From NCBI RefSeq assembly GCF_964340395.1, contig NC_135555.1, positions 17,064,746 through 17,128,745 of the forward strand: DNA of 64,000 bases. Reading direction: 5' to 3'. Numbering within the stretch: position 1 is the first letter of the stretch; each line of letters starts with the position of its first letter. This stretch comes from Glandiceps talaboti. Lineage: Eukaryota; Hemichordata; Enteropneusta; Spengelidae. The notes below the pieces were generated by a model. It was not told the origin of the DNA. It was given only the letters and a program-made list of their open reading frames with translations, and ran no database searches. The position numbers and the translations under genes were made by a program. Below, piece after piece: positions 23,311-36,400 of this stretch.

Positions 23311-24373
23311 TATGACATACAAATCAACATTTCTAATTGGAATATTCAGTTTTGATTTTACGAAACGCCTATGAAACTCGGTGAACCATAAATGTATGGG
23401 TCACGGGGTTAGGTAGTACTAACTTTCTTTTTTACTCCTCCTAATGCTTTCTGTGGTGACCCTGTCAGGGTATTTGTTAAATAAAATACTCCAGGGTGCG
23501 AACAGCTAAATGGACCGCTGGCAACCTTTGGGCACCCACACCGTGTGTTTAGATGTATGGCTGATATTAATACAGCTAAGTATTTCCTGAGAGCTTGGAG
23601 GTTGGTTGGAAGTCTTTCCACTGTTGTGACTGATACCTCCTGTTAAAACAGAAACTTCACCCTTTCCTAATAGAGACAGAGTGTATTGGTCATGGGTGGT
23701 AAGTACATAAAATCTACACCTCCCCCTCACACAGAAATGATGTCAAAGTTGAATATACAGGAAACAATATAAATTTTATGACATTTCTTCTTTCTCATCT
23801 AAGTTTTTAAGACTTTAACGAAAAAACAATCCAGAAAAAAACCAAGACACATCTAGCAAACAATCCTAAAGAACGTCTGGTATACATTAATATGATTGGA
23901 AAAACTATAACGTTTTTTTTTCAGATTCAATTAAGCCATAATTTTCACTTTGGATATATCGATCTTTTTTTATAATTATGTACACATCTATAGCTGGACC
24001 ACATGAGTAGCTGTGTGTACCAGTTACCTCAACAATGTTCTATTTTTCTTCAACGTCTTCTATAGCATATATCTATTTTTCACATTTCATTTGGCATTCA
24101 TGATTCACTATAACCATCCACTCTTAATTGTTGCTTATTAAGAAGGTACATACGTAAACCCAACCAAAATTCCCAATACCCACCAACAACAAGATATTTG
24201 CAATGCACTTAAAATGCCATAATTTAAATAATCTATTACAACCCCCCTCCCCCTCTCTGTAGTCTTAATAACCTCTTTGAAAAAAAATATAGAACACAAC
24301 AAATAAAAGGATTGCAATGACTTACTACAAAAATACAAATTGTCAACACTATATGATAAAATTTAGTCCTTAC

Positions 24374-24392
24374 AAAAAAAAAAAAAAAAAAA
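24374..24392. repeat. Poly-A run (19 nt)
   Basis: Homopolymer of about 19 A residues. No retroelement body is visible on either side. Confidence 0.9.
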
Positions 24393-24724
24393 TTAATGTC
24401 AAACAAAAGTACATACATATACATGTAACACTGTTGGGGTTTTAAAAAACCACTTCAATTCTAACTGTATCGAAAAGCTTTCTATGTAATTTGATATATG
24501 TATTAATATCAAAACCAAGACATCATTTCAAACAAAAATATGAAATATAATACAGCCTTCATCTATGTTGTATATTAAATATGCACACGGTCAGAATAGC
24601 TATGTTGTTAATGATCAGTGTTGTGTGACTAGATTGCAATCAATATTTTTATTAGTCAAATATAGGACAATAGAAATATTTAAAAGTCTTGAGCAGCACT
24701 CAAAAATATGTTTAAAAATTGTTA

Positions 24725-24990
24725 ATTTGTTGATATACATGTCTAAATATAGAAATATCTTTGCTGTGTTACCTTCTAAAATTTATTTGCTAATTTTTTA
24801 TACATTTCTGAACATAGAAATATCTTTGCTGTGTTACCTTCTTAAATGTAAAAAATTTGTTAATTTGTTACACATTTCTAAATATAGAAATATCTTTGCT
24901 GTGTTACCTTCTAAAATGTAAAAAAATTGTTAATTTGTTACACATTTCTGACTATAGAAATGTCTTTTTAGCTGTGTTACCTTCTAAACT
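24725..24990. repeat. 64-70 bp tandem repeat, 4 copies
   Basis: The block 'tatctttgctgtgttacctt' occurs at 24757, 24821 and 24891, with a diverged fourth copy at about 24961, giving periods of 64, 70 and 70. The spacers are AT-rich ('ttgttaatttgttacacatt'). The reading frames here at 24565-24921 and 24857-25138 are repeat-derived. Confidence 0.9.
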
Positions 24991-25218
24991 TCAGTATTAT
25001 ATTCATTCAGACAGTACGTTTAAAACAAGTACTGAAATAAAAGACTCTTTAAGACTCCATATCCTTTCTGTTTGCTTTACATGTTGTACTTACAAAAAAA
25101 CAATGCTTACCTCCGCTTTAGTTAAGTCATTCAGCTGAATACTATAGAAATATGAATGATTTGAACTTTCTAATATTCATGCAAGTGAGAAACCTCATCA
25201 AAACCAATCCAAATAACG

Positions 25219-25220
<2 letters not shown>

Positions 25221-25254
<34 letters not shown>
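25221..25254. repeat. (AC)17 microsatellite
   Basis: Uninterrupted AC dinucleotide run in the inferred ZFHX intron. Confidence 0.95.
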
Positions 25255-25256
<2 letters not shown>

Positions 25257-25419
25257 ATAGACAACACATTAAAAGACTTGCCCGGTGCACTGTAAGGTCT
25301 CACACGAAAGAAGCCACTAAGTTAAATAATAGCGTCGCTGTAGCTGTGCACACTGCATAGGACTTCTTCAACCAGTTACAGTTATAATAAAGTATATGGG
25401 GGAACTCCTCCTTATAAAC

Positions 25420-25640
25420 ATTTCTTTTTAGTCAACATGATGGAGTGTCGAAGCTCAGCTGCTTCAGTATTAATGAAGTTCATTTAGGACTTTTGTCTTC
25501 AAAGATATTATGATATAACTTATTTGACTCTAAACATTCGTTTTTAGTCAACATGTTCAAATGTCAGTTAAGCACAGCTGCTTCAGTATTAATGAAGGCG
25601 ATTTCATTTTCAGACTTTTGTCTTCAAGTCAGTTTATTAC
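25420..25640. repeat. Two-copy direct repeat, about 116 bp unit
   Basis: 'tttttagtcaacatg' occurs twice about 116 bp apart. Each copy is followed by 'agctgcttcagtattaatga' and then 'gacttttgtcttcaa'. This duplication opens a larger degenerate repeat field that continues to about 26.5 kb. Confidence 0.85.
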
Positions 25641-25779
25641 AACATCTTATATAATTGACTAGCTGTTTGTGACAACATGTTGCAGTATTGTGGCAAGTTC
25701 ATCTGTGACTTTTGTTTTTATATATGCCAACTTGAACTACTGACAATGACTTGTATGATTGGTTCCATTTTTTTGGGAC

Positions 25780-26560
25780 AATATGTTACCAAATTATTTC
25801 ATTTCATTTGCAACCTTTGTCTTTTATGCCATATATGGTCATTCCTTTTCATTTGCATTGATAATTTATGCAATCATTTTGTAGTTTTGGCCAAGATGTT
25901 GCCCAACATTTTTTTCATTTCATTTGTAGCTATTGTCTTTTTTATCATATATGGCCACTCCTTTTTCATTTGTATTTCACTATTCTATGCATTATTATAT
26001 GCAATTGTTTCTAGCCAAGATGTTGTCCAACATTTTTCATTTGTTGCTATTGTCTTTTATATCATATATATGGCCACTCCTTTTTCATTTGTATTTCACT
26101 ATTGTATGCAATTGTTTCTAGTTTTAGCCAAATATGTATTATTTCATTTGCAGCTATTGTATTTTATACCATATATGGCCTATTTCACTAAGTATGCAAT
26201 TGTTTCTAGTTTTAGCCAATCTGTTTTATTTCATTTGTAGCTATTGTCTTTTACACCATATTTTAGCCTATTTCACTATTGTATGCTATTGTTTCTAGGT
26301 TTTAGCCAATCTGTTGCCTAAAGATCTTTTATTTCATTTGCAGCTATTGTCTTTTTATGTCAGATATGGTTATCTATTATATCATAGTGTGATGAAAACT
26401 TATATGATTGTTCCAAACATGTTGCCAGACTTACTGAATATTTATCATGTATTTGCTTTCACATATGGAATAGCTAGGTTTATTTTTTTTTTTGGACAAC
26501 CTGTTACAGAATTATTAAAATCATTAGACCTGTTTTTCTTCAATGCAATCAAGTAATGCA
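25780..26560. repeat. Degenerate tandem repeat field, unit about 90-115 bp
   Basis: Blocks of 'tttcatttgtagctattgtc', a 'catatatggcc' block and 'tatgcaattgtttctag' followed by 'ttttagccaa' recur in order at least five times between 25797 and 26370, with indels. More decayed 'tgttgcc' words continue towards 27.4 kb. The 187-codon frame at 25677-26240 is wholly explained by this array: it shows repeated FHLQL/IVF-type segments and no domain. Confidence 0.8.
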
Positions 26561-27949
26561 AACATCCCATATGGAGCAGTAATTTAAAGTGCTTGTTTTG
26601 AAACAACCTGTGTCACAATCGTATTAAAGTTCATTTGTCTTTTGTACCATAACATATGCAAACTTCTATTATCGTATTAGTAACAATAACTTGCAGAATA
26701 ATCCTTTAGTTCTGAACACCATGTGGTACATATTAACTGGGTTCATTTGAAATGATTGTTTTTTACAATGTAAGTCTGCTTATAGTAAAAGTAAATCTCT
26801 TGACTGTTTCTAGTTTCAATGCAACTGGTGGCCAAATAATATAAGTGCATATATCGAACATTTGTTTTCTGTACATCTTGTGGTCTTTCTTTATCATTTG
26901 GACTACATCTTTGTTTTTTATTGACTCTATACAACCCAGGGATGATCGCACAATGTCGCACAAGCTCATCGTTCGTTTAGGACAAACCACCCTCCCCTGA
27001 ACAAACAGTCACAAGTGCGACATCACAGGTTTATATATGATGTAAACCATGATGAAAATTGTAGCGGTCACACCACTATTGATGCAATGTAAAATGTAAA
27101 AAGTGTTCTTCAGTGAAGACATGAAAGTTTTCAAAACTTGGTTAGAAGTGCAAAAATGAAGTTTAGCAACTGCATTGATGCTAGACCCCCCCACAAAAAA
27201 AGTTCACTTGTGTGACATTGTGACATTGTCCCTTACAAGTTTTCAGAAATTATTCCAACATTGTTTTTACCCTATATATAGTCCTTTGATTTCATTTGTT
27301 ACTGTAACTGTTGAGTGTTGCTAACTTTTAGACAAACTGTTGCCATATCAATTATGGATTTGACAAAATTGCAATATCAATCTGTTTAGACAAAATGTTG
27401 CAATACCAAAAGGTGTTGGACCAAATTCATGGCTGTTATCTGTTATGTGTATATGTATAATTCTCTCTCAGAGCTAGTTATAAAAACGTTGATATTTGTC
27501 AAGTATTTTGAGACGATGTGGCAAAATCAATGTGAAATCTGATATCATGCTGAAGAATACCAATCAATATTTCTAATTTCTTGATATCAGTGGCAAAGTA
27601 ATTAAGTTCGGTGTAGTTTTCAATGCCTCATTCTGTATTTTTTCACAACTACGGAAAATAATATCAATAAATATTCATGATTTGACAAATTTTAAGAACA
27701 CTATTTTCACAGTTCAGTCATCTAGACAACATTTATCATTCATAACGAACAATCATACTGGGTGAAAACACAGAAGGTAGCAATCACATGGGGTGTTTGT
27801 AAGAATCCAAAAATTGTGTTTCGTGTGATGCGTTCCGGTCGTGTCGTTGCAAAACAAATCAGTATGCAGCAGGCTTGCCGAAATACCAGGGAAACAGTTT
27901 AACACCACTTATCAATGTTGGTGGAAAAAGAGATAAAAGAACAAGAGAT

Positions 27950-29350
27950 GGCAAAGTGTGTGTAAGTGTTGAATTTGTCACTTTGACAGTGAGCCTGTGA
28001 CTCTGTTCAGATATTAGCTGCAGGTCCCACCCTGGTCCTCCCTCGTCATTAGGTTTGATAACGCCTCTGATAAACTAAATCAACCAGTCCTGTCACTTGG
28101 GAACGGATGCTTATCAATTGAAATAACCCTTGCTTTGCAGTATAATTGAAACATAAATGCGATATTTCACAGGCAATTGAGGGGCAGATATCAGACATTC
28201 TGATCCAGCTAGCTAAGATTTGACTGCCAATTGGAACAGATGGGAAAAACCAGATTTTGCAATAACAGACTGATCCTTCTCACCAATTTCTTGCATCAGA
28301 AACAATTTGTCGACATCGCAGTTGATATAACTTTTGGCATCACATTATATTTTTCTGTGTGTCTTGAATGTTTGATATATAAGGGCACCACTAATCACAG
28401 TCCCCGCACGTAGCGACTCCTAATGAAATGCACCGTTATCATATTTGGCATTAATTTTTCCCAATTTAGTTTACGCTTTTATCAATTTCCCTCGGATTTT
28501 CAATTAAAAAACAAAATAGGGTCTGACTACTGTCTCCCAGAAGAACAAATTACGTTTCTAATCTTGATAGAACTCGCATGAAAAATCTGGATTAATAAAA
28601 AATCAATCAGGTCTCAGCTAGCCTCTAAGCTTTAATTGCCTACTGGTCTAATGAAGTGCACTCTCATCTGCCACTGCCTTAACACAATCAATACCATCAA
28701 TTCTTAAGCATATTACAGTTCTCAAGTAATTACGTCAGACCATAAGCAAGGACATCAATAGTTACAACACACCGCCATCTTGAATAAATTAGTTTTAAAA
28801 GCAAATAAATTACACAGGATGGTGTGAACAACGAGATGGACCTGGTAATTAGGACACAGGCGATATCAAATTCCCTTTTCCTACAACGAATACACACCAC
28901 AAAATCTGAATGAGCACATAGCTAGCTGTTGGTTCCTCCTTGATCTGTTACCATGGGAACCGAAAGTGTAACGTTTCATTAGTTGAGAAAGGAGATGAAA
29001 GTCAGCAGGGGAAAGAGTGAACAGTTGTTCAGACAACAGTGTGCGACCATGATGTTATAAAACATGCAACCAAAGGCTGTGTTGTCTAATTAGCATATTT
29101 GAGTGGTTTGTCAATAAGCACTGACTCATGGCTTTGCACTGATTATCATCACCAACAATGACAACTACGTCGGTGTTAAAAAAAGAACACCCATTGCCAC
29201 TATGATGACATACGTTCCCCTCTAAAAAAAGAAATCACACAAAACCCGGACTAAGACATTACGACCGTCTATCAAGGCTGAAATTATAGACAGCTTTACA
29301 GAAAATAAATGATGTCATCTGGTCTAACCTTCACACATCGTATGTGTGAC
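27950..29350. promoter_or_regulatory. Repeat-free candidate cis-regulatory block of ZFHX
   Basis: About 1.4 kb without simple repeats. It has a high density of TAAT/ATTA and homeodomain-like words ('cagtataattgaaac', 'ctttaattgcc', 'agtaattacgtcag', 'ctaattagcatatttg'), contrasting with the repeat-rich DNA on the 14-27 kb side. Vertebrate ZFHX3/4 loci are surrounded by conserved enhancers (established), so intronic enhancers are plausible. No alignment could be run. Confidence 0.3.
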
Positions 29351-30524
29351 ATACCCTTGTATGTATCATTTCATGGGCAACTATCTAAACACTGAATACC
29401 TCCCTATCGATCACAATCCAGTTGTTGTCTTTGACTTTCATAACCTAAATTCGGTAGAGAAGGTGACCCTAACTAGAACTACGTTTATGTTACATATTCA
29501 ATGGGGCTTTTAACTTTTGAAAATGGGCAACGGATGAATGTAATTTAGTAAGTGATCAGCAGAAACATATTGAAAGCTGGTACAGTATTGTTTACTTAAC
29601 ATCTAGTACCTCAAACATTTTTATACTCGGCTCAATCTGTGTGGCTAACGCCTAACGGTGGTGGCCACGTAAGATCCACAAACTGAATTCCCTTGACTAC
29701 AACAAGGCTAATCAACTGGTTAGACCTGACCACTTTAGGTTGGTATGCATGAAGTGTTGCCCGACTTGAAAACAATGGCTTTTATCTCCATACACAGTGG
29801 CTAAGTGTCAAGGCAAGTCAACCGCAAGCACGTTGTACGACTCCACAGGTCTAAGCAACATGGGCAACACAACAACACGCAAAGTAGTGTACACTTGAAA
29901 AATAGACAAACAGGAACAAATACTGTACCGGTATTCTATGAAGGTCAGGCAGACGGATGGTGAACTTGTAGGCAGACGGGTTCAGGTCGCGCTGGCCACA
30001 GACCTTTACACAAATAGTGTCCAACACAAAGGAATTCATATAATGCAACTGTCTGTGACAATTAACTCCATAGATTGGTTCCCTTCCAACCATGTTTCAC
30101 ATTTGAATAAACACGAAGCAAATGCAGGGAGTTGAGCAATTATCGCCATGTGCATACATCCCTGTTTAAATTACCAATGAAATCGTATTCCCTATTTACA
30201 TTTGTTAATGCATAAGTAAGGATAATAGTCACTCATTACTGGGGCCTTGTTGATTCTCCCTCTGCAAATCCATTAGTTGAACTGGTCCAATATTAATTAC
30301 ATCTGGCCACAGATTGTGCAACATCTTGTTGAAAGGTTAGTCTTCATAAGAAAAAAGTCAAATCCAACGTCACATTCCATGAAAGACAACTGTTTCGGCC
30401 ACTGGTAAGACTATGCACACAGTCAGACTGCTTATGCCAGTCTTTTATCTTGATCATTTGTTTATAAATTAAAACACAAAAGACCTTAGAGGTTTACAGT
30501 TAGCCTGGTATTCAAAATAACTCT

Positions 30525-31235
30525 ATTTGCATATGTAAATGACACTTCTTTTGTTACAGTCTGTCTGAGTGTGTATTGTTGCAACAGCAAATCCCACGAC
30601 CCCTGCTCTCAGCAAGGGCACTTTTACATGAGGATGTACAATTAGCCAAATCACTAAGGCCTTTGCAAAATGCGGCCCATCCCAATTACTGAGTTGTGTG
30701 CATATCATTGGACTTAAGCTCATTCAGTTTATTCACATCCACACAAACATCTTTTCAGAAACTCTGAGGGCACTTAATGAACTTAATGGTGAGCGATTTG
30801 CATATGTAAATGAAATTACCCACAGCTGCTGTAAATCATGACAAAGGAAGGGCTATTCGGACTAATACACCATCAAGGATGTTATCACCGTTGATAACAA
30901 ACTGAAAGGAGGTGGAGCTAATGTCTGCCTTGTTCCCTTGGGACCTGACCCAAGTCACAACCCAGGGGGAGGGTATGCCAGGAAAGCTTGACCTCTTAGA
31001 ATCTCTTGAACATGTTTCCACCGCTGGGTAATTCAGACCACCTTTTATGAAAACTAAGGAATTACTTTTCTCTTTTCTCTGCCTTCAAATGGACACGCTA
31101 ATGGGTTTTGCAGCAGACAGTATTTCTTTAGGTAATTAAATCAGTAATTGATCTGCAGATATTTGCATCTGAATTGAGTACAATTAACTTGCCAACAAAA
31201 GCCCTGCAGAAGGTATGCCATCTGCATATGCAAAT
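30525..31235. promoter_or_regulatory. Cluster of octamer (POU-type) motifs
   Basis: The 16-mer 'atttgcatatgtaaat' is present twice exactly (30525-30540 and 30796-30811). A third related palindromic site 'atctgcatatgcaaat' is at 31220-31235, and a simple octamer ATTTGCAT is at 31161-31168. The first three are near-palindromic fusions of ATTTGCAT with its reverse complement, a layout bound by POU-factor dimers in known systems. The sites lie in repeat-free DNA about 7-8 kb downstream of the inferred ZFHX promoter. Function is inferred. Confidence 0.45.
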
Positions 31236-32879
31236 GTAATCTCACTATATCCTGTTTGGTTTAATGCCTAGCTACGCCCTAATTTACATGTTGGCAACAT
31301 GGAAAAATAAACTAATTAACTGCTGGGGTAGAGTGATGACTACTACTGAAAAACACTTCTCGCTGAGCTTTTCAAACTGGTTCAAGGATGTGATTTTCAC
31401 TTTTTTTTTCAATTGTGATGTAAAAATGGAGACAAGTTGCCGACACTACCACAGTCTTCATCTTCTTGCCAGACTAATCAAAAATGCCACAAAGGCATCA
31501 TTAAGAGCCTTCTATTTAGACATCTTAAAACCACATAGTTCCCATTAGCCTGTTAATGTATGTAAAAAACACAATTGGTTGTACAAACAGAGTCTGATGT
31601 AACAGACTAGGGATTGCATCAACACAAAACACTTCCAAAACCACAGCTAACCCCCGGAATAGATGATGAATTTGATTCCTAACATATTTCCTGTCCGAAG
31701 AAAATTAACCACTTGAGCCAGAGGTGATTTGAGGACATGGACTGAGAAGGACAGTCAGCAAGTGTATGGTCGCCAGACCAGTGGCTGGAGTGAAACTGTA
31801 GGAGATCTGTCTTGTCAGGGGCACTGAGCACAAACAAACATAACTGCTCAGCAAAATAATATCTTGATTGAATGGAGGCCAAACAGAAAGGGATTAGAAA
31901 AACAAAAGAGGGTGTGAGAACAAACAGTAGTTTGCACTGAGAAAGAATGGCGGGAATGTATAGACAGTGTATTCACTACATTGGAGACGAATGAAAAGAA
32001 AAGGGTGGTGTTGAAACTTGCACTCACGACTGTAATGGCCCTGTATCAGTATGCCCAAACAGAAATGAAACTACATTTGCTGATAGTTCAATTTTTTTTT
32101 TCAAGCGATGAATGCAAGAAGATGCCAACAAGGGAGTGTGGACACTTTCAAAAGGTGTCATTTCAATCCCAGACAAAAACTACATTTTGCCTCAGTGGAC
32201 TCTTGAATATTTCATGCGATTCACTGTCAGAGAAATCACTTTACAAATTTGGTCTAATGAAAGGAGGAAAAGCTTATGCTTAACTTATGCATTTATATAA
32301 CTGTAGATGATACAGTGTGTAATTTAAGTGATTCCCGATGGAGTTTGCCTTTCAGAATTGGCGTATGGTTATATTTTAACTCGCCAAAGTATTTGGCCAA
32401 GATTACCATCAGACCAGCGTAGATTGACACTGCCAGTTCTACTCCAAGGTGATTCTTGCATGATTTATGTTTTTTTTAAGAAATGAATCGTCATCAGATT
32501 TTTAACCTACACACCTTCACTGTCAGTTTCCTTTTAACAAATTACTCGTCATGTAAAAATAAGACATATGTTCCCAAGGATTACAATACGCCGCAGCTTC
32601 ACTCTGTTCATGATATGGAAAGTACTCTTTTCTCTCGTTTCTCGCAAAAATTTGGACATGTCACCCAAACCTGCGAGATCAAGTGTCAATCGATGCCAAA
32701 AAATTGACGAAATGAAACTGAACTGTGTTAAAACACTGACATAAATTGTCGCCTGGCATTCTAGCAGTGCAATCAGGATGATACATATTTTTGCATGATT
32801 TATGGGGCATGCTTGTACCAATATTAACTAAACTGTGTAGAGTAAAAGAGGGCCAAGGTCAGGATTGGATGTCAACCTT

Positions 32880-33480
32880 TTTAAGATCCATCTTTCCCTG
32901 GTGAGCTAAAGGTTTCCCTTATTTAAACATGCCGTGTGATTGGTAAAAGTTGCACAATTTGCGGCTTACAATCGTTGCTGTTTACACATTCGCCGACACA
33001 ATCTGTTGCCCTGGGTAGCAGCTATAAAGACTGGGGGCAGCACTAATTCTTTTCATAAAACAAAGACTATGACCATGGGATTTGGTGGCAATTGTTGACT
33101 GGTTCAAGGATCAGCCCTACCTCTCTTTGTTTCTTTTTTAGTGAAGCGAATATTTTACGCCATTTGCTATTGATTAAACAAGCACTTTGTGTATACTTTG
33201 TACAAAGGAACTAGAGATAGGCGCGTTTACAACCAAGTGATAAGGTTTTTACCTCATCCATTCCATGTGACCTTGTATTTAATTGCAAACCTACTGGTAA
33301 ATAAATTAACCAGTCTATCTTAGTCTTTTCTCTTCTTTTCAAAGGTTTCAACCTGTCTGATTAGTATGCTAATGTGTCTGATAGACTTTTGACAGACAAT
33401 AGGTTTTAATTCTGCTAATTAGAACTGGTAATTACTGGATCTAATCAAGCATACAGTACATAATCAGCTGGGTCAGTTTT
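32880..33480. promoter_or_regulatory. Candidate regulatory block, repeat-free
   Basis: Complex sequence without tandem structure, with homeodomain-like cores such as 'ctaattagaactggtaatta' around 33415-33434 and 'gattagtatgctaatg' around 33359-33374. It is listed because it resembles the other putative constrained blocks. Evidence is textural only. Confidence 0.2.
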
Positions 33481-36400
33481 CCAGACTAAACATGGTTGTC
33501 CTTTCAATAGAGCTCAATGTCTGTTCTATTGTTGTTTTAAGAAGATGCAAAACAGGGTAAGAAAGTGTGAGAGTTTGTACCCACACCAGTCCAGGGTCTT
33601 CTTCATACATTCTTGTGGTCAAAACCGTTTTCAACCTCGCCTCACAAAAAAACACATACTGGTGCAGTACCCCCATCTAAGTATCACTTTAGTATGAATC
33701 AGTTGATCTAAATCCTCAAATCTTTAAATCCTTGTCTGGGTAGTTCAGAAAAACATACAACTTGACATACTTGTGCATTTATTGATCTGCTTCTCAGTCT
33801 TAGCAGTAAGAACAATACAGTTATATTCCCCTTTTCATTTCGCTCTTGTCTTTTCTACTCTGGCCAATTGTTCTAGCCAGCTAACTGTCTACCCTTGCCT
33901 GTCTGGTCATTAATTTTGCAAACTTCAGACGACCAAGCAGCTTTTCAATGGAATTAATCTGTTTTAAAAAACCTTGGTGGGCATGCATAGCCATGTTGAC
34001 GATGTACCCGAACTTTGGTCACTGATTAATCATTAGTTGTCATCAAATTATGAATATGACAAACAGAGACAAACAAACAAAACATCCACACCTGTGCACG
34101 GCATCAGGTGATCTTTGCTCTCATACAGCATATTTGGTCATTAGCAAAGTCAAATTAAAAAAGTCTGTTGGTAGGAATTTAGTCAAACATTGAAAATCAA
34201 ATAGCATAAAAAACTCTATGACTTTATATCTATTTGCTTTACTGCAAGTAAAACACCATCGTTTGCTTGCTCTACATTCTATACTTGTTTTTATTTTATT
34301 GATTTACAGTGTGTCTCTCCAGCCCTCTCTTACCCATGTTAAGTAGCTTTCAGATTTGTAGGGGTAAAATGAATACCTGGGAGGAATTACTTTTAGGAGC
34401 CTTCAACTGCCTACAGCCAGGTATACCTGTTTGAATGGAATGGAATTCAGTTCACAAAAATCCTTTTAGAGTTGTACTATTGTTTAATATCTTAAAAAGA
34501 TTTGTATACATATTCTTTCTGACACTGACCAGCAGACCACGCACATATGGTTCTTCGATTACAAGCTCTGGCTTGCAAGTGACCTTAAGTATTCTTTCGT
34601 TAATTAACTGCTGTGCATGAGACATAATCATAATAAAAATCACACCACTGTCTCCAGTAGAAATGGCAGAGTCCACAACGTCTCAAATTTCCTCCATCAA
34701 CTTTCCTTGTTTTTGCTTTTAAGACTTTTACATCCGTGCAGGGATACTGCGATTTACAATTTTTTTTATCTATGACTCCAAATCGGTGTAACCTCACGGC
34801 CTCAACATTGAAACCTTCTAGTTTTTTTTATGTATCTTGCATTATTCTGTATTTCCTCTCTTTTCAATTACAAAATAATATAAATATTCTTTAAGAATAT
34901 TCTTTTGATTGCACATGCAGCTGTTGAACAAACAATTTACAAGCACCTACAAGATTATACTATGAAAACATGTTGTCCTCTTAAAAAAAAAAAAAAATGA
35001 AAAAAAAACCACCAAAAAACATATATTGGGAACAGAATTGCAGAGCGAAAAACTTGTCCATTACATAAGAGCCAAGCCGGAAATCAATGCACTTATGTGT
35101 GCCTGGCAAATAGACGTTGGACTCAGCCATGCATGAGAACAGATCAGAGTATACACAAGAGTGCAGCCTTCATACAGCACTGCTGGTAGCTTTAGTGGGA
35201 TATCATATGATAAGGTCACCCTGGCTCATGGTTCATCAAACAAGTCAGTCAAGTATAAATGACAGCTTCTCTTGAAAAAATGTCCATCAGTATTACCCTG
35301 ACGTAACAAAGCAATCAGCAAATATTGCACTCCTAGCAATAAAAAATGATATATTGTCCAGGGTCAAAAATGGAGACGAAACTTGTCTGTGATTGAGTTC
35401 AAATGAAGAATTGTCGGAATGACACAGCAATGAATAATGTTCACTTTAAAATCAGTGATGACATTTAAGATCAGAAAAATGAAGAGAATTTAGACACGAT
35501 TTTTTTTTTTGGTAGGTTCAGAAAAATTACTAAACTGCTGTCTTGATACTTCAGGTATCCATTAGTGAAATATGTAACACATGTTTAACTTACAAATGAT
35601 AGGCTAATTGATGACAATGTTCGATCAAGTTTTTCTGACACTTTTCAATATTTGTCCAATTCCTGTGTTTTATCCCACTCTTAACACCTAATGGCCAAAG
35701 TTCTAATTTGCACAGCTAAAATGTCATAAATTATGTACACCGAATTTGCATTCTATAGACATGGCAATAAAAGTCACACACAAGTGCCACACCACATATT
35801 TTTGAAGTGTGCCTCTCTCATAGAAACGCATTATTGTCAGTGGTGTAATTTGCTGATGTAAAAAAAACAGTCGGAGGAAGCAAACACATGTTCCCTTGGC
35901 GTGGGCAACACTTTTCCTATGTCTCAGTCATCGGTAGCTAAATCAAACAGGGGTAACTATTATCAGTGAGTGACGAGGTGATGCGTATTGCTGTCTTGTC
36001 TCTGCCTTCATCAATGAAAGCCCGACATTGATTCAAGTACCTTTGTACACTACACCATCATCAATGCAGCGCAGCTCAATGATTTTGTCTGCATGTCCTG
36101 CCGCAATGTCTGATGCAATGATAATGCCTACTATATGGCCAATACAAACCTATCAGAAGCCACTCACATTTTATGATGCACAATCACTACAAGTCACTAG
36201 TGAGCTACAAGTTACTCTGATCAACTCGAACCACTCATGTGTTACATTGATTTTACTACATACAGAAACAGGGACACTGTACACTTTCCACACACACACA
36301 CAAAAAACATTACACCTAGGCATAACTTGTGTACATCTACCTAGCTAACAGTTGGTCTTGGCGTTACTTCAAGCATGTCTTGTCTCAGATGCCTGTGGTA

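Noticed and set aside
25677-26240. 187-codon frame resembling a hydrophobic membrane protein
   Set aside because: Hydrophobicity comes from T-rich tandem repeat units; the segments recur with the DNA repeat and indels would break any constraint.
29940-30010. tRNA-derived SINE or tRNA T-arm ('gggttcaggtc', RDLNP on the minus strand)
   Set aside because: The B-box-like word is present, but no A-box, cloverleaf pairing or element ends could be found; the T-stem has mismatches.
31264-31548. 94-codon plus-strand frame in the ZFHX intron
   Set aside because: No domain, average composition, no splice context; most likely chance.
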